From Crocodylus rhombifer (lineage: Eukaryota > Chordata > Crocodylia > Crocodylidae): a stretch of 64,000 bases of DNA. Shown here piece by piece: positions 24,143 through 35,425 of this stretch; positions within the stretch are counted from its first letter, which is position 1; each line of letters opens with the position of its first letter. The position numbers and the translations under genes were made by a program. The notes beneath the pieces are model-generated. The model was given only the letters and a program-made list of their open reading frames with translations, did not search any database and was not told where the DNA came from. Location: the NCBI GenBank assembly GCA_038503035.1, contig JAVSML010024260.1:770897-834896 (forward strand), in the 5' to 3' direction.

Positions 24143-24660
24143 GGGTGTGTCTACATGTGTTACTTTACTGTACAGTAGACTAATCTACTGTGCAGTAAAG
24201 CATCCACATCTACATGTGTGCACCATTTACTGTACGGTAAATTAATCTATTATGCAGTTAGCTGCTACTTCTAAATAGAAGTAGGAAACTAACTGCTCAG
24301 TAGATACTGTACAGTAACACAAGTGTAGATGCTGACCAGGAGCAAATTTGCTCCCGGTCAGCCCCAAAACTAGGGGCCCGCAGGGGAGAGAGAACTCCCC
24401 TGGACATGATGCTACTCAGCTCCTAGCTCCCCTCCCAACCTGGGAGCTTAGCAGTGCTGAGATTTGCTCCTTGCATCCCCACGCAGACAAGGGCTGGCCA
24501 AGAGCTTCTGGGGCAGCTCCCAGCCGGCTCTAAGCTCTATGGGAATCTCCACTCAGCCTGGAGCTGACTGAGAGCTGCCCCAGAAGTGGGACAGCTTTTG
24601 GCCAGCCCTGGGCTGTACAGTGCCAGGAAAGCAGGGTAGGAGCAGTATTGAATCCTATGC
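24143..24660. mobile_element. MITE with CATCTACA-type ends and GC-rich extension
   Basis: The segment 24143-24330 is an imperfect inverted repeat: GGGTGTGTCTACATGTG on the left, and ACACAAGTGTAGAT at 24317-24330. TACAGTA words are repeated inside both arms, and the centre is CTACTTCTA-AA-TAGAAGTAG. It is followed by a 32-bp palindrome (24331-24362) and a GC-rich stretch to about 24650 with GGGCTGGCCAAGAGCTTCTG and an inverted counterpart (about 24565-24605). There is no coding capacity. The right terminus is uncertain. Confidence 0.5.
24331..24362. repeat. 32-bp near-perfect palindrome
   Basis: GCTGACCAGGAGCAAA followed at once by TTTGCTCCCGGTCAGC: 15 of 16 base pairs match. It sits at the junction between the inverted-repeat part and the GC-rich part of the MITE. 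Confidence 0.9.
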
Positions 24661-25936
24661 CCAGTACTGAATCTTATTATGGAGGTCTTTATTATTTTCC
24701 AGGGGAACCATTACACTAGAACGGTTTGTGAGATTTTATAGCAAGAATCAGCACAATTGGGTGCCTGACACCTAGCCTCATCTAAAGCTTGGATGGACAA
24801 GCTTTAGTTTAAGTGCCCCCAGCACCATTTTTAAGCATAGGGACACTGATACATGAGATGTGGGGGTACTCAAAAGCCACTGTAATTAAAGCTCCATCCT
24901 GCCACCCTGGAGCATGTTTTAAGGTGCCACTGTGACCAAGAGAGGCAAATGTATTACACTGTATTTAGTTGTGTTCATGCAACTTTATCACATATGAAAA
25001 CATACCCATAATAGCCCAAGAAAAGAGATAAAATTCTATGGGAAAAATTTTATCGGGATTTTATATATCATATGGTTTCTGTAGGATTCATGATTACATA
25101 GAGTAGTAAAACCTATCTGGAAATACTGGCAGAGAAGAATTAAATGCAAGTCATACCTTGGTGTCATTTTTCTGTCAATATTCGTGTTAATCTGTCTCAG
25201 CAGACTAAATCTGATTGATGTCTATTAATTTCATACTGACACATTGATGGAAAAGTTTATGTCATAGATCTATTGTCTCTCACTTTGAAGAATATTTTCT
25301 CATTTATATCTTCTGATTGATATTGTTTCAAGTGCCGTAATATACTACTTGGTTTATCACATTGGACTTGATCCAACTACCACGGAAGTCCACAGAAAGC
25401 TCTCCTAGAATTAAATTTGTATATCTGGCCCACTGTGATACTGCTAAGTGGATGTGGTTCCTCTTAAATTAATTTTGTTTCAGATTGTCTCTCAGCATAC
25501 AATTATGATATTCTGGACAAGGTCATATTTCTGTAAAAAAAAAGGCTTGGTATCCTTTATATTAGGTAGGAACAGACACTGCATTTGTCCCTGGATAAAT
25601 TGTGCCCATGTTTGTCCTGGAACAAAAATATCCTGAGACTGGCATGTACACACATCACTGTTATAGTTAGGGTTTAGTAGATGGTTAAACGCACAGCACC
25701 TTTCTGCCATTGATTCAATGATGTAATCCTGGGACAACTCTATAGACATATTTGCAATATCGGAGAGTAAACTGTTACTACCTCATAGCCAGGAAAAAAT
25801 GTTAGGATTTATGCTGAAACAATGGACATAGACATCATACAATTGCACTTTGCCCCAGGATAAAACAGCTATCCTGGGACAGACACAACATCTGTTTGCA
25901 GCCATAGAGTATAATTCTGAAATAAAGAGCTCATGG
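24661..25936. other. Non-coding DNA with a weak inverted-repeat element
   Basis: No gene. Between about 25565 and 25900, words such as TTTGTCCCTGGATAAA and TTTGTCCTGGAAC recur in inverted form as CCCCAGGATAAAA and TATCCTGGGACAGAC, suggesting an old MITE about 330 bp long. No target-site duplication is visible. Confidence 0.35.
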
Positions 25937-26358
25937 AGCGCATCTACATGAGCCATTACGGTAATGTGATAAACTTCAGTGTGAAAACTGCTCCTGGATA
26001 TAGCATTTACACATGTTCCCAGGACTGCAGCAGTTTCAGCTGGGGCAGAGCTTCCCCAGGCTGGCAGGAGGCCAAGGTCTGGGAGGTGGCTGCGTACGGC
26101 TGAGGGGCTGGCTGGGGCATGAGGGTGCTAAAGTGTGGGGTAGGTGTCCGGCAGCCCGCACACTTTAGCATTCTTGTACCCCAACCAGCCCTTGCCATTG
26201 TCTACATGTGTGTTTCAGCAGAATAAATTACCCCACCATAGGACAGTACTGTTAGGGAGTTAATTAATTTACTGCACCCTAATATTGGCGCACACGTAGA
26301 CTGTGATGCTTAACTCTGCAGATAAATAGTCAACATAAAGTGAACATGTAGATGCACT
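25937..26358. mobile_element. MITE with CATCTACATG inverted ends
   Basis: The left end is GCGCATCTACATG (25938-25950) and the right end CATGTAGATGCAC (26345-26357), inverted. A short GC-rich core (about 26030-26190) contains the inverted pair GTGCTAAAGTGTG and CACACTTTAGCA. The right half contains a second TGTCTACATGTG word, so an internal duplication or nested copy is likely. There is no coding capacity. Confidence 0.6.
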
Positions 26359-27638
26359 TGCTTTGTGCATCAGTGTCCTGGTTGATACCATCTACTCATA
26401 CATATAACTGTGGGTAAGTCAGGAATATTTCATAATCAGTAGTACTAGGAGCAGCTGATAGATATAATAGTATTGGCATTAACACCTAATCATTATCTCT
26501 TGTCTAGAGGAGTTCTTTAGACAAATCATCATGTTCATCCTGTGCACCATATCCAGCTTTGCACCCCGACCAACCAAGATCAAAATGATCTGAGGCAGTG
26601 AGGTAGTAGGAAAGTTGTTGCCCCGGCCTTTTCAATCATTGACCCAAAAAAGATAGATTTACACTCTCCAGATTTTCATATTACAACAATGGTGTCTTGA
26701 GTAAAGATTGTCATAAGAAGCCTTCAAACTCAAGAGCACCGTGCCCTATTTAATGAAGTCTTCACCATTAACAGATTAGGTTTTTCCCCACTGGATTACA
26801 GGAACCAGCAAGGACATTGATCTGAAGCACAAATTGTATTACAAGGTTCCCCTAACAATTCTTACAGTGAGTGACATAGGCTGAAAATCAGAGAAGACTT
26901 TATATTTGTCTCCTATGACCCTGTGGTATATAATCAACTCCAAAAATTTGATTGAATCAATCCCTCAAGTATTATTATTACACATTGTAACAACAAAGCT
27001 TAAATCATACCATGCTGATAGGTTACAAATGGGTCATTAGTTAGTTGAAAAACATGCTTTCTCCACTGAAGTAGAGTGACACTTATCTTAGCAGCAGATC
27101 TTTAGAACTAATAAGGAGAATACAGATTAATGCTATGGATTATTTAGACACAAAATCAGTAAAATATAATTTGTTTGCATGTCAATATTTTAAATAGTTT
27201 TAGATCTCACAACAAATGAAAAGGTAAGAAATAAAGTTTGCATACCTAGGAGAAATTAAGTAATTGTAAGTCGTATTTATTGTTTAAAACAAGCTATCAA
27301 AAGCTTTTATCATAAGTTATCCTTGAAGTGGCTCTTGCCTGGAAGGTTTCCATAGTTACAGATGTTGTTTCTGATTCTATAATCTTAGTACAATCAACAT
27401 TTACTGCACAATGAGAATCTCTAATTGATTTTCTACACAGCAAGGAAAAAAAACAAAGGTTCCAAAAGGTGTACAGTACATAATTGTAGGTTTCTTAGGG
27501 ATGTTATGATGCAAACATGCACTGAAGGGTAGCAATTATCTAAACAACAACCAACAGCACTCATAAATAATTTGATAAATCACAAGGTAATATCAGATGA
27601 CAGCAACATTTAGACATATAGCATCTACACGTGCATCT
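26359..27638. other. AT-rich non-coding DNA
   Basis: Nothing recognised, except that the last bases (27621-27638) contain an extra GCATCTACACGTGCAT word next to the following MITE. Confidence 0.5.
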
Positions 27639-28029
27639 GGGTGCATCTACACATGCATTTAGGCACAACTAAATTCAATGTGCATTAAGATAATGTGCAC
27701 TAAGTGATTTTTGGCAGAAGTCAACACATCCAGGAACTTGGCACTGAAGTCAGTGCCAAATCCCTGAAGCCCTGCCATGTGCCCCTAGTGGCTGGGTAGA
27801 CCCAGTACTAAAGTTAGTGCCCAGTCATGTCTACATGCACATCTACACACATATACTTTAATGCACTTAAACTAATCATACCATGCAAATGCAGGTATCA
27901 AATTTAGGCACAAGTATCCTAATTTTGCCATTTTTAATGTGCATTAAAGGCACACACATGTAGATGCGCACCCATAATGCACATTAAATTAAGCTAATGT
28001 GCATTAACACATCTCATGTAGACATGCCC
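27639..28029. mobile_element. MITE with GGGTGCATCTACACATG ends, nested palindromes
   Basis: The left end is GGGTGCATCTACACATGC; the right end on the other strand is GGGCATGTCTACATGAG. Inside, about 27841-27975, a second inverted pair (ACATCTACACACAT and ACACACATGTAGATGC, with TTTAATGCAC/GTGCATTAAA next to it) suggests one copy inside another. TCT flanks both sides, too short to be decisive. There is no coding capacity. Confidence 0.6.
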
Positions 28030-29820
28030 TCTTTCTCCTATTTTCTCTTTTTAAATAGATACAAGTGGGATGTAAACAATATCAAGGGGAAAATAAAGAT
28101 TAGGCACTTTCATTTACAGTGATACCCCATTTTTAATGCTTACTATAATTAAAAGAGCAGTTCCATGAAGTGACTTGAGGACCATCAGCCTGAACTTTAA
28201 GTCTTTTAAAATCTTTTTGCTTTGTCTCATTCTTTTATTTAAATATAGTGTTCATTATTTGGGAGCAGAGAGCGTGAGACCATGAAATAAAAGAAAATTA
28301 TATAAAGAGACTTTTGGCACTGTAATTTGTAAAATAATTACTGCCTACAAGCAGCCATGGGGTTATTCTAGTGTCTACGAAACACATATTTAGGTAGTTA
28401 AACACTGATTCTCTGTAAAATTATGTATTAGCTTTGCATAGAGGTCCCTTTAAATATTAATTGAATTTCTTTTTTATCAAAGCCACTTTAAAACAACTGG
28501 ATTTGCTCAAGATTTTATAAATTGAGTGTTATATTTCTTCCCAATTTAAACCCTTACTGTTAATTTCAGGCTGGAGCAAATTGTAAGGGGAAGGTGCAAA
28601 CTCTATTTTTAATATAGTTCATAATGTAAACACTAACAAATTTTACGACCATGATCCCTTTTTGGCAGTACAACAAATTAAGAGTTAATTTTCTCCTAGT
28701 CGAGTATATTTTTCAAACAAGGTATCCAAAACCAATGTGAGTAATGTAACTGCACTGTTATTGGTTTTTCTGACAAGTTTTTGCATGTTGGGATGATATC
28801 CTAAATAGGTAGGATAAAGAAGATTAGGGGACTAATCCTCTTGACTATTTTAAAATTATTTATGTTGTTCTGCATTGAAATAGTGTTTTTTTTAAGGAAA
28901 AAATGCTGCTTCATCTGAATAACACCTCTCATTGCAAGCATCATTATTTAGCATGGCACAAGCCATGAGACATTTTCCTTGCTTCTTATATTAAGTATCT
29001 TCATGTTGGAAACCAATTCTCAGATGAATACGGAACTGACAAGTAGCCAGGTTAGTGGAACATTTACCATATGAACATATTGGGTTAGGTCAGTAAGTGT
29101 TAAGGCTGGAAAGTCATATGGGAAGGTAAAAAATGGCTCAAATTGGCCACCTCTCAGCAAATGGTTTAGTTAAGCTGATCACTGCAATTACTACTTTTAG
29201 TTAATTATCAAATGTTTATACACTTTAATTATCAAATGTATATACACTGTTAAAAACATCCCATTATGTTTGTTACCTGATGTACTTGGTCAGCTTGTCT
29301 CATTCAAGTTGTATTAACATGTAATATGTTAGAAGCAGAGATTATCACTTGACTCACTGTAATGCAACACCAAGCATGACAGGATTGTGTGGAAAAACAG
29401 TATGTTATCATGTAATTTATCTTACATTGCATATGATTAAGAGTGACAAATTAAGACTCCAGGGATACAAAAGGACCTCAAAGTGAATGAGTCCCCTACA
29501 TGCTGCTTCTGTATAAAGAATATTGCTAGGATGGGTGACAAGCTTCACCTCTCCGTGGAGCTGCTCACCATCTGAAGGCAGTAAGGAAGCAATGTGGTAG
29601 CTGCTCAGAAGAGTATCAGTGTTCTAAGACTGTGTGAACTATTTCACTTGTACGGCACCTGGTAAGCATCCATCCAAAAGGAAGTGCAGGAACCTTTCTG
29701 CTCCTCCAGTCACAACTACTAATTTTGTGTAGTAGATCCTGTGCTGTACCCTCTCAAAGCAGCTTTTGGAACGTGTGTACGATTCACCTGATAGTGGAAA
29801 TGTTTTCTGTAGACTTAGTA
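28030..29820. other. AT-rich, repeat-poor non-coding DNA
   Basis: About 1.8 kb without a recognisable repeat. The part around 28150-28800 has low repeat content and many homeobox-like AT words (TAATTAC, TTAATTGAAT, AAATAATTAC), the look of conserved non-coding DNA. This is an impression, not evidence. Confidence 0.4.
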
Positions 29821-29970
29821 GGGTTGTTGGTTGTAGTCATGTTGGTCTAAGGACATAGGCAGACAACGTTCTTTGGGCAGATGTGCTATCTTTTATTAGA
29901 ACAACTAAACTGTTGGAAAAAATGTTCTTTGCAAGCTTTCAGGCACAAATACCCTTCTTCAGGCATAGGG
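29821..29970 (+). repeat. Interspersed repeat R, fuller copy
   Basis: It runs from GGTTGTAGTCATGTTGGTCTAAGG through TTCTTTGGGCAGATGTG, TCTTTTATTAGAACAACT and TTTGCAAGCTTTC to CCCTTCTTCAGGCATAG. The reverse complement of 42652-42800 follows the same order with perhaps 80% identity by eye. I recognise it as a common reptilian repeat but cannot name the family. Confidence 0.75.
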
Positions 29971-31536
29971 AAAGTCTCTCTGTGTAATATAGATTATGAA
30001 AATACAGAAAATACATTAAAAGTGAATGTAGGCTGCAGACTCAGTAAACAGCCTGTAAAACCGGTGTCTTAAAGAGAAGTGAGTAAAGTAGCCAAGGAAA
30101 AGCATTAAAACTCTAGAAGCAGCATTAATAGGTAAAGGGGTGACAAGAAAATAAAGCACTGGAGGGAGCATACAAGGAATTTAATATAATAAAAGATGGA
30201 AGAAGCTCATTATTACTTGAGGAAATAGCAAAACTATTCATGTTCTACATCAGAAGGAAAAAATACTCAGGCTGTGAGAGTGCCATTATCATGATGCCTT
30301 TACAGGAAATACAGACCTGTCAGCCTGCAGGCTATAAAATTTTCACCACTTGCTGCACTGCTGGATTTCAGCCATCAAAGACTACCGGTACTTTCAGTCT
30401 GGATGCTTTTCAATAAACTACGTGCATCTATGTGATAGATAAACTGCGACAGAACAGAGTGAATACATTCCTCATTAGATGTGGGAGACATAGAATTGAA
30501 AATCCATCTGGGTTGTGAGTTGGTTGAAGGGCTTCAAAGAGAACAGAACATTTTGACGTTGAGGGTCTGTTTGGTGTTCCCATTAAACTACATTTCTGAT
30601 GTAGCCTAAAACAAATAGCACATAATATTTTCTCCACGTATTAACAAGAGAAAACTAAAGGGTCCCTCTTATATTTGGAAATAAGCCCTTTAGTAACATC
30701 ACAAGCAAACACCATATAAAATACTTGAAAACTTTGCTAACAAGTTTAAAGGCTATTTTCCTAGGCTATTTACTTTCATACTTTTCTCACATCTCAGTTG
30801 GATAAGTGGAGACATTCACTTTGTGTAAATGAAGTTCAGTTTTATTGTCTTTGTTTATGCTTGAGGCTGGATGGCTCACAGCAAGCATGTGTCTGATCTA
30901 CTGGCAATCACAACTCTTGTTAAAACTGGTGGGTGTGGAAACTGCTTTCTGTTCAGGCTAAATAATTAATTTAATTATCATGTAATGATAGTTGAAACAA
31001 TGAAAGCCACCACCCATCATATCGGCATGAGAACAATATCTTTCTAATGGTTTCCCCAAATGTAACAGTGCTGTAATATCCATTTTTGGATTGAAAATCT
31101 GATTTTTTTTTAGTTCTGTTGCTCTCTTTCTCTACACCCAGTGACACCGTTGCTGAAATTGGCACATACCTATGAAACATTTCAGCTTTGATTTGACAGT
31201 ATATTTCAATAAAAGTTCATTCTGTGAAAAACATTCCAAGCAGCTCCAGTTTTAAAGTGGGTGTAGACAAAGTTTAACGATGTAGTTTTTGAAGAGTTCT
31301 AGCGAGTCCCTCCAAAGCATTTCTCTGGAAAATGTAATAAATGGGTAGTGGAAGCTGTCCTTCCACACAACATCATCCTCATCATGAGTTTGGAGCACTA
31401 CTGCTGAGCCTCAGCTGGAAAGAGGCCATTGGAGACCATAGGGAGAGCAGTTTCACAGGGGAGCAGGGGGCAGGAGTGATATCAGAAATGTATGGATGGT
31501 TTGGAGGAAAGAATTCAAGACAGTGATCATAAATAG
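29971..31536. other. AT-rich non-coding DNA
   Basis: Nothing recognised beyond short chance frames. Confidence 0.5.
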
Positions 31537-32765
31537 TAGGCCTGTGTGAAGTGTCTAGTATTTGCTTTGGATTCCGATTCAAGGGACAGTGATTCGATTT
31601 GGTGATTTAAATCACTGTCCCAAATTGATTCAGCTGAATCTGATTCAGAGCCTCAGCTGCCACCATATCAGCTGAATCTCCAAATCAAACAGGCCCCATC
31701 CCCTACCTGCTCTCCCAGCCCCGTCAATTCATGTCAAAAAAGCCCCGTACTCACTGGCTGCTGCCAGGTGGGGGGCAATCCCCACTGCCTCCCACTGCCC
31801 CATGCTGCATGGGGGACTCTGCCATGAGCCCCGATTCCCTGCCCACTCTTCCAGCATCATCAATGGCTGCCCTGCCTGGCCCAAGCTCCCAGTTCCTTAA
31901 AAAAAATAATAGCCCCACACTCACTGGCTCCTGACAGGGAGGGGGTGATCCCTGCTGCCTCTGACTGCACTGCATTGTGTGGGGTGGCTCTGCCATGAGA
32001 CCCATCCCCTGCTCACACAGGCTGCCCCACCCAGCCCCAGTGTTGGCTCTTTAAAAAAAAAAAAAAGCCCCGCATGCACAAGCTGCTGCCAAGCGGCAGG
32101 GAGGGTTGGGGCAGTCCCTGCTGCACCCCACTTCCCCATGCTGCATGGGGGCTCTTCCACAAGCCCCCAGAAGTCCCAGTGGCTGCTGCAGCAACCGGTG
32201 AGTGCATGGGATTTTTTTAAAGAGTCAGGATGCTGGGGCCGGGTGGGACAGCCATTGACGGTGCTGGAAGAGCAGGCAGGGGATGGGGGCTCATGGAAGA
32301 GACCCCCACGCAGCATGGGGCAGTGGGGGCAGTGCAGACTGCCCCCCCCACACACCTGGCAGCAGCCAGTGAGTGTGGAGCTTTTTATCCTTTTTTTTTT
32401 AAGAACCAGAAGCTGGGGCAGCCATTGATGGGGCTGAGAGAGCGGATGGGGATCAGGGGTCACTCAGAGGGGCTGGTGGAGCAGGCAGGGGAAGGAGCCG
32501 AGCAGGGGTTTACCCATGGCCTTCTCCCTCCTCCTCCAGCCCCCCGCCTCACCCCCTACTTATCAGCACGGAGTCTAGGTCCAGCTCCCTGTGGCAGTGA
32601 GTGGGGACTCCTCAAATCTACAAAGCTCTCCAAGTCTTTTCTGAATCAATTCAGAGAGCTTTAAATTGATTCAGACCTTTTTATTGGTCTCCCGATTCGA
32701 TTCAGATTTGGAGTTTCAGCTGCCAAATCAGGCCAAATCTCCTCTGAATCAAATCAACACCTGAA
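31537..32765. mobile_element. Fold-back element with tandem-repeat arms
   Basis: The AT-rich ends are rich in GATTCAGATT-like words in inverted orientation: left TAGGCCTGTGTGAAG, right on the other strand TCAGGTGTTGATTTG, with CAGCTGAATCTCCAAATC on the left against GATTTGGAGTTTCAGCTG on the right. The GC-rich interior has three direct units starting GCCCC-x-ACTCACTGGCT-like (about 31741, 31911 and 32066) separated by A-runs. Inverted units follow, with CCAGTGAGTG words at about 32198 and 32366 and T-runs. Each unit carries GGGGCTCATGG/CCATGAGCCCC-type words. Overlapping frames on both strands are artefacts of this symmetry. Confidence 0.65.
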
Positions 32766-34987
32766 GCTGCTCATAACCTTAATAAATAGCATGTTCAATG
32801 AGTTTAGAGGTGGATAGGGAAAGGGACTTGTCATAAACTCCACGTAATCTTCCAGTTTTCTCCCACTTGGAGTGGAGATATCAGAGTCTCCTCTCTAGGT
32901 ATAAATGTCCTGCTGTGCTTGCATAGCCACACTGAGGGGTACACTGGGCAGATGGGAATGGAGCCAGGGTTCAACATCCTGTTGCCCCTCCCCTACACTG
33001 CTGCATGGGAAGAAATTAGCAGCTCTTCTCTCTCCTCACCCTAAAGAAATTATACGGTGTGGTTGCAGCATAAGATAGTGGGGCACCAGACTTGATAACC
33101 CAGGATCCCTTCTTGTCCTATGTCTATGTCTCTGTTGTATATGGGAGTGTTAGGTCAGAATATATCATTACAGATTTTCCTGCATTTAACATAATTTTTG
33201 TTCTCTTACTGAACTTGTGGCCCATTTGACAGCAGAACTAATACTTTGAGGTTAGTTGCTGCAAATCCTCTCCAGATACCCATTCTAGTTCTCATTGCTG
33301 TTGCTAATTTTCAAGGGGAAAAAAATAGTACCCATAACTTTTACACCAGTAGGAACTATTCCATTCCCCTCTGGTGAGAAGTCCTTTGACTCTCTTCATT
33401 TGATATTAAACCTAGCCTTTAATTATATGGTTGTGATAAATCAACATTCTTCATTTCCTGGCGTTAGTCACATAACATGACTCAGGATCACAGGAGATTA
33501 TATTTTTCTTCCTTGATAAAGGTCAGAATTTACCTACATCAAGTCACTATTTTTGCTATCATTCTCTCCCTTAGTATTTTATGCCTTGTATTGCGCTTTT
33601 TCTCCTTTCATAATGGGATGTGTCTGTCTAGCTGAATGCAATGGACAGAACTCTCATTGACTTTAACAAGGGCAAGATTTAAGTAAAGATCCAGAGAAGT
33701 TGTACGGGTTAAATTCCTCGTTCTTTATTACTACCTTTCAGTTCTATCAGCCAGGCTACATTTTTAGGTTCAACACTGCCAAAAACTACTTCTCCTAGTT
33801 GGTGTCCTTCTACATCTACATATGTAGACCCTGTCAGACTCCACCCTCCCTCACTGCTTCTCCTCCTCTTTCATGCCTTCTTTCCTTGGGGACAGCCTGG
33901 GGTCCCTTTCTTTTAAAGGGATATGTTGTTATCACAGGGTGACATCAACATCTTGAAGGCCTACACAGAAAAACACAAGTCCTGCTTTGCCTGGATTCAT
34001 GACAGTCTGCATTTCTCTGAAGCCTTATGTAAGTGGCTCTATAAAGCAATTTTACATATATTTAAATAAAACTTCCTTACTTGCCCTCCCCCCTGTGGAG
34101 TGGATAAATATTATTCTGATATTCTTTATGGAAAAAAATTAAGCACAGACAGAGATTAAGTGGTTTGGCTACTGAGAAAGGCAGGAATGTTACCAGTTTG
34201 GGATTTTCAGGTTTCTCACCTAATCAGCAACAGTGCTGCTTCACACAACAAAAGTTGGGATTTTCTTTATATTTGAGCTTCTGTAATTCACACTTAAAAA
34301 CTTGGAAGGCAGCATAGGTCATTCTATAAATCACATATAAAGGGCTAAATATGCTAAGTGTGTGTGTGTCAGGGGTGGGGTAGAACTGTTATCCCAAAGA
34401 GCAGGAGAAGCAAATGGCTGTAAGACACCTCCTCAAAAGAACAGTTAGGCAAAGAGAGGTTCTACATAGACAGACATAAAACAAAAAAGAACAGCAGAAA
34501 TCAGAATCTCTTAAAAGAAGAGCTGGAGCTGAAAATACTGCATAGAAGACAGATATAAATTAGGAAGCCCTTTTTCTAGCAAGAAAATGACAGAAGCTAC
34601 TGTTGTGAATAATGATGATATAGTACATTCATAATCATTTAACTCCCCATTCCCCACACTATTAAAATCATTTAATAGTGCATACACTATTCATTTAACT
34701 CCCCATCATAGTTTCTCATTTCCCTACCCCGTCTCTTGCTTATTGCTGAGGATTCCATTTGAGAGCAATCTGCATCAGAGCTGAAGTTTCAGGATTTTAC
34801 TTTAGCAACAGGAAGATGTTTGGAGTCTTTCCAAAACTTTTCTGACTGCCTCATACATCAGATGTTCAAGATCAGAAACCAAGTTCTTATTTAAATTAGC
34901 TGATCATAGGAGAATTAACTTGTTTTACAAGCTGAGCCAAAAAATATTTTGGCAGCTGCTAGGGATATTTAAAACCAGAACAAGAAT
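32766..34987. other. Non-coding DNA
   Basis: Nothing recognised. A duplicated ATTTAACTCCCCAT word with CATTTAATAGTGCATA between the copies (about 34637-34705) is a small local tandem duplication. Confidence 0.5.
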
Positions 34988-35025
34988 TTTATTATTATTA
35001 TTATTACTATTATTATTATTATTTT
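34988..35025. repeat. (ATT)n microsatellite
   Basis: About eleven ATT units with one ACT interruption. Confidence 0.95.
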
Positions 35026-35386
35026 TAGAAAACTAATTTGTTAATCAATCCTCTGATACAGAAATGAATGGAAAAATCATTATCCATTCTTCCAACTGTA
35101 GCTGTAGAAACATTGCTGTATTTCTAAACAACAGTCTTCCACATGCAGTTTGCTTTTCTAGGTTATTATTATTCTGTTTCTGCAGCACTGAGTTTGTGTT
35201 CAGTTGAACCAAATACCAAGAAGACTTAAATGCATTTCACTTGATCTTCATTACATGTGTGTATATTTGAATAGAAGGCACATAAACAGTGCCTACCTTT
35301 TCCCTCTACATTTGGAAACTGAATGCGAAGAGCTCTGCAACCCATCAGCTAAGCATATGGTTTGACTCTCCCGCAGAGCAGCACTG

Positions 35387-35425
35387 AACTGTTTGGAGAT
35401 GTATACTATACATCTCCAAACAGTT
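35387..35425. repeat. Perfect 39-bp palindrome
   Basis: The 19-bp arm AACTGTTTGGAGATGTATA, one central C, then the exact reverse complement. It is not flanked by any recognisable transposon and lies in otherwise unremarkable DNA. Confidence 0.95.

Noticed and set aside
32001..32020. Host CpG-island promoter in GC-rich blocks
   Set aside because: The GC-rich blocks in this window are poor in CpG by eye, are bounded by inverted repeats and are shared between loci, so they are repeats rather than promoters.
31921..32664. Open frames of 144-180 codons in the 32 kb region
   Set aside because: They coincide with the tandem/inverted units of the fold-back element and include poly-Lys/poly-Phe runs from its A- and T-tracts.
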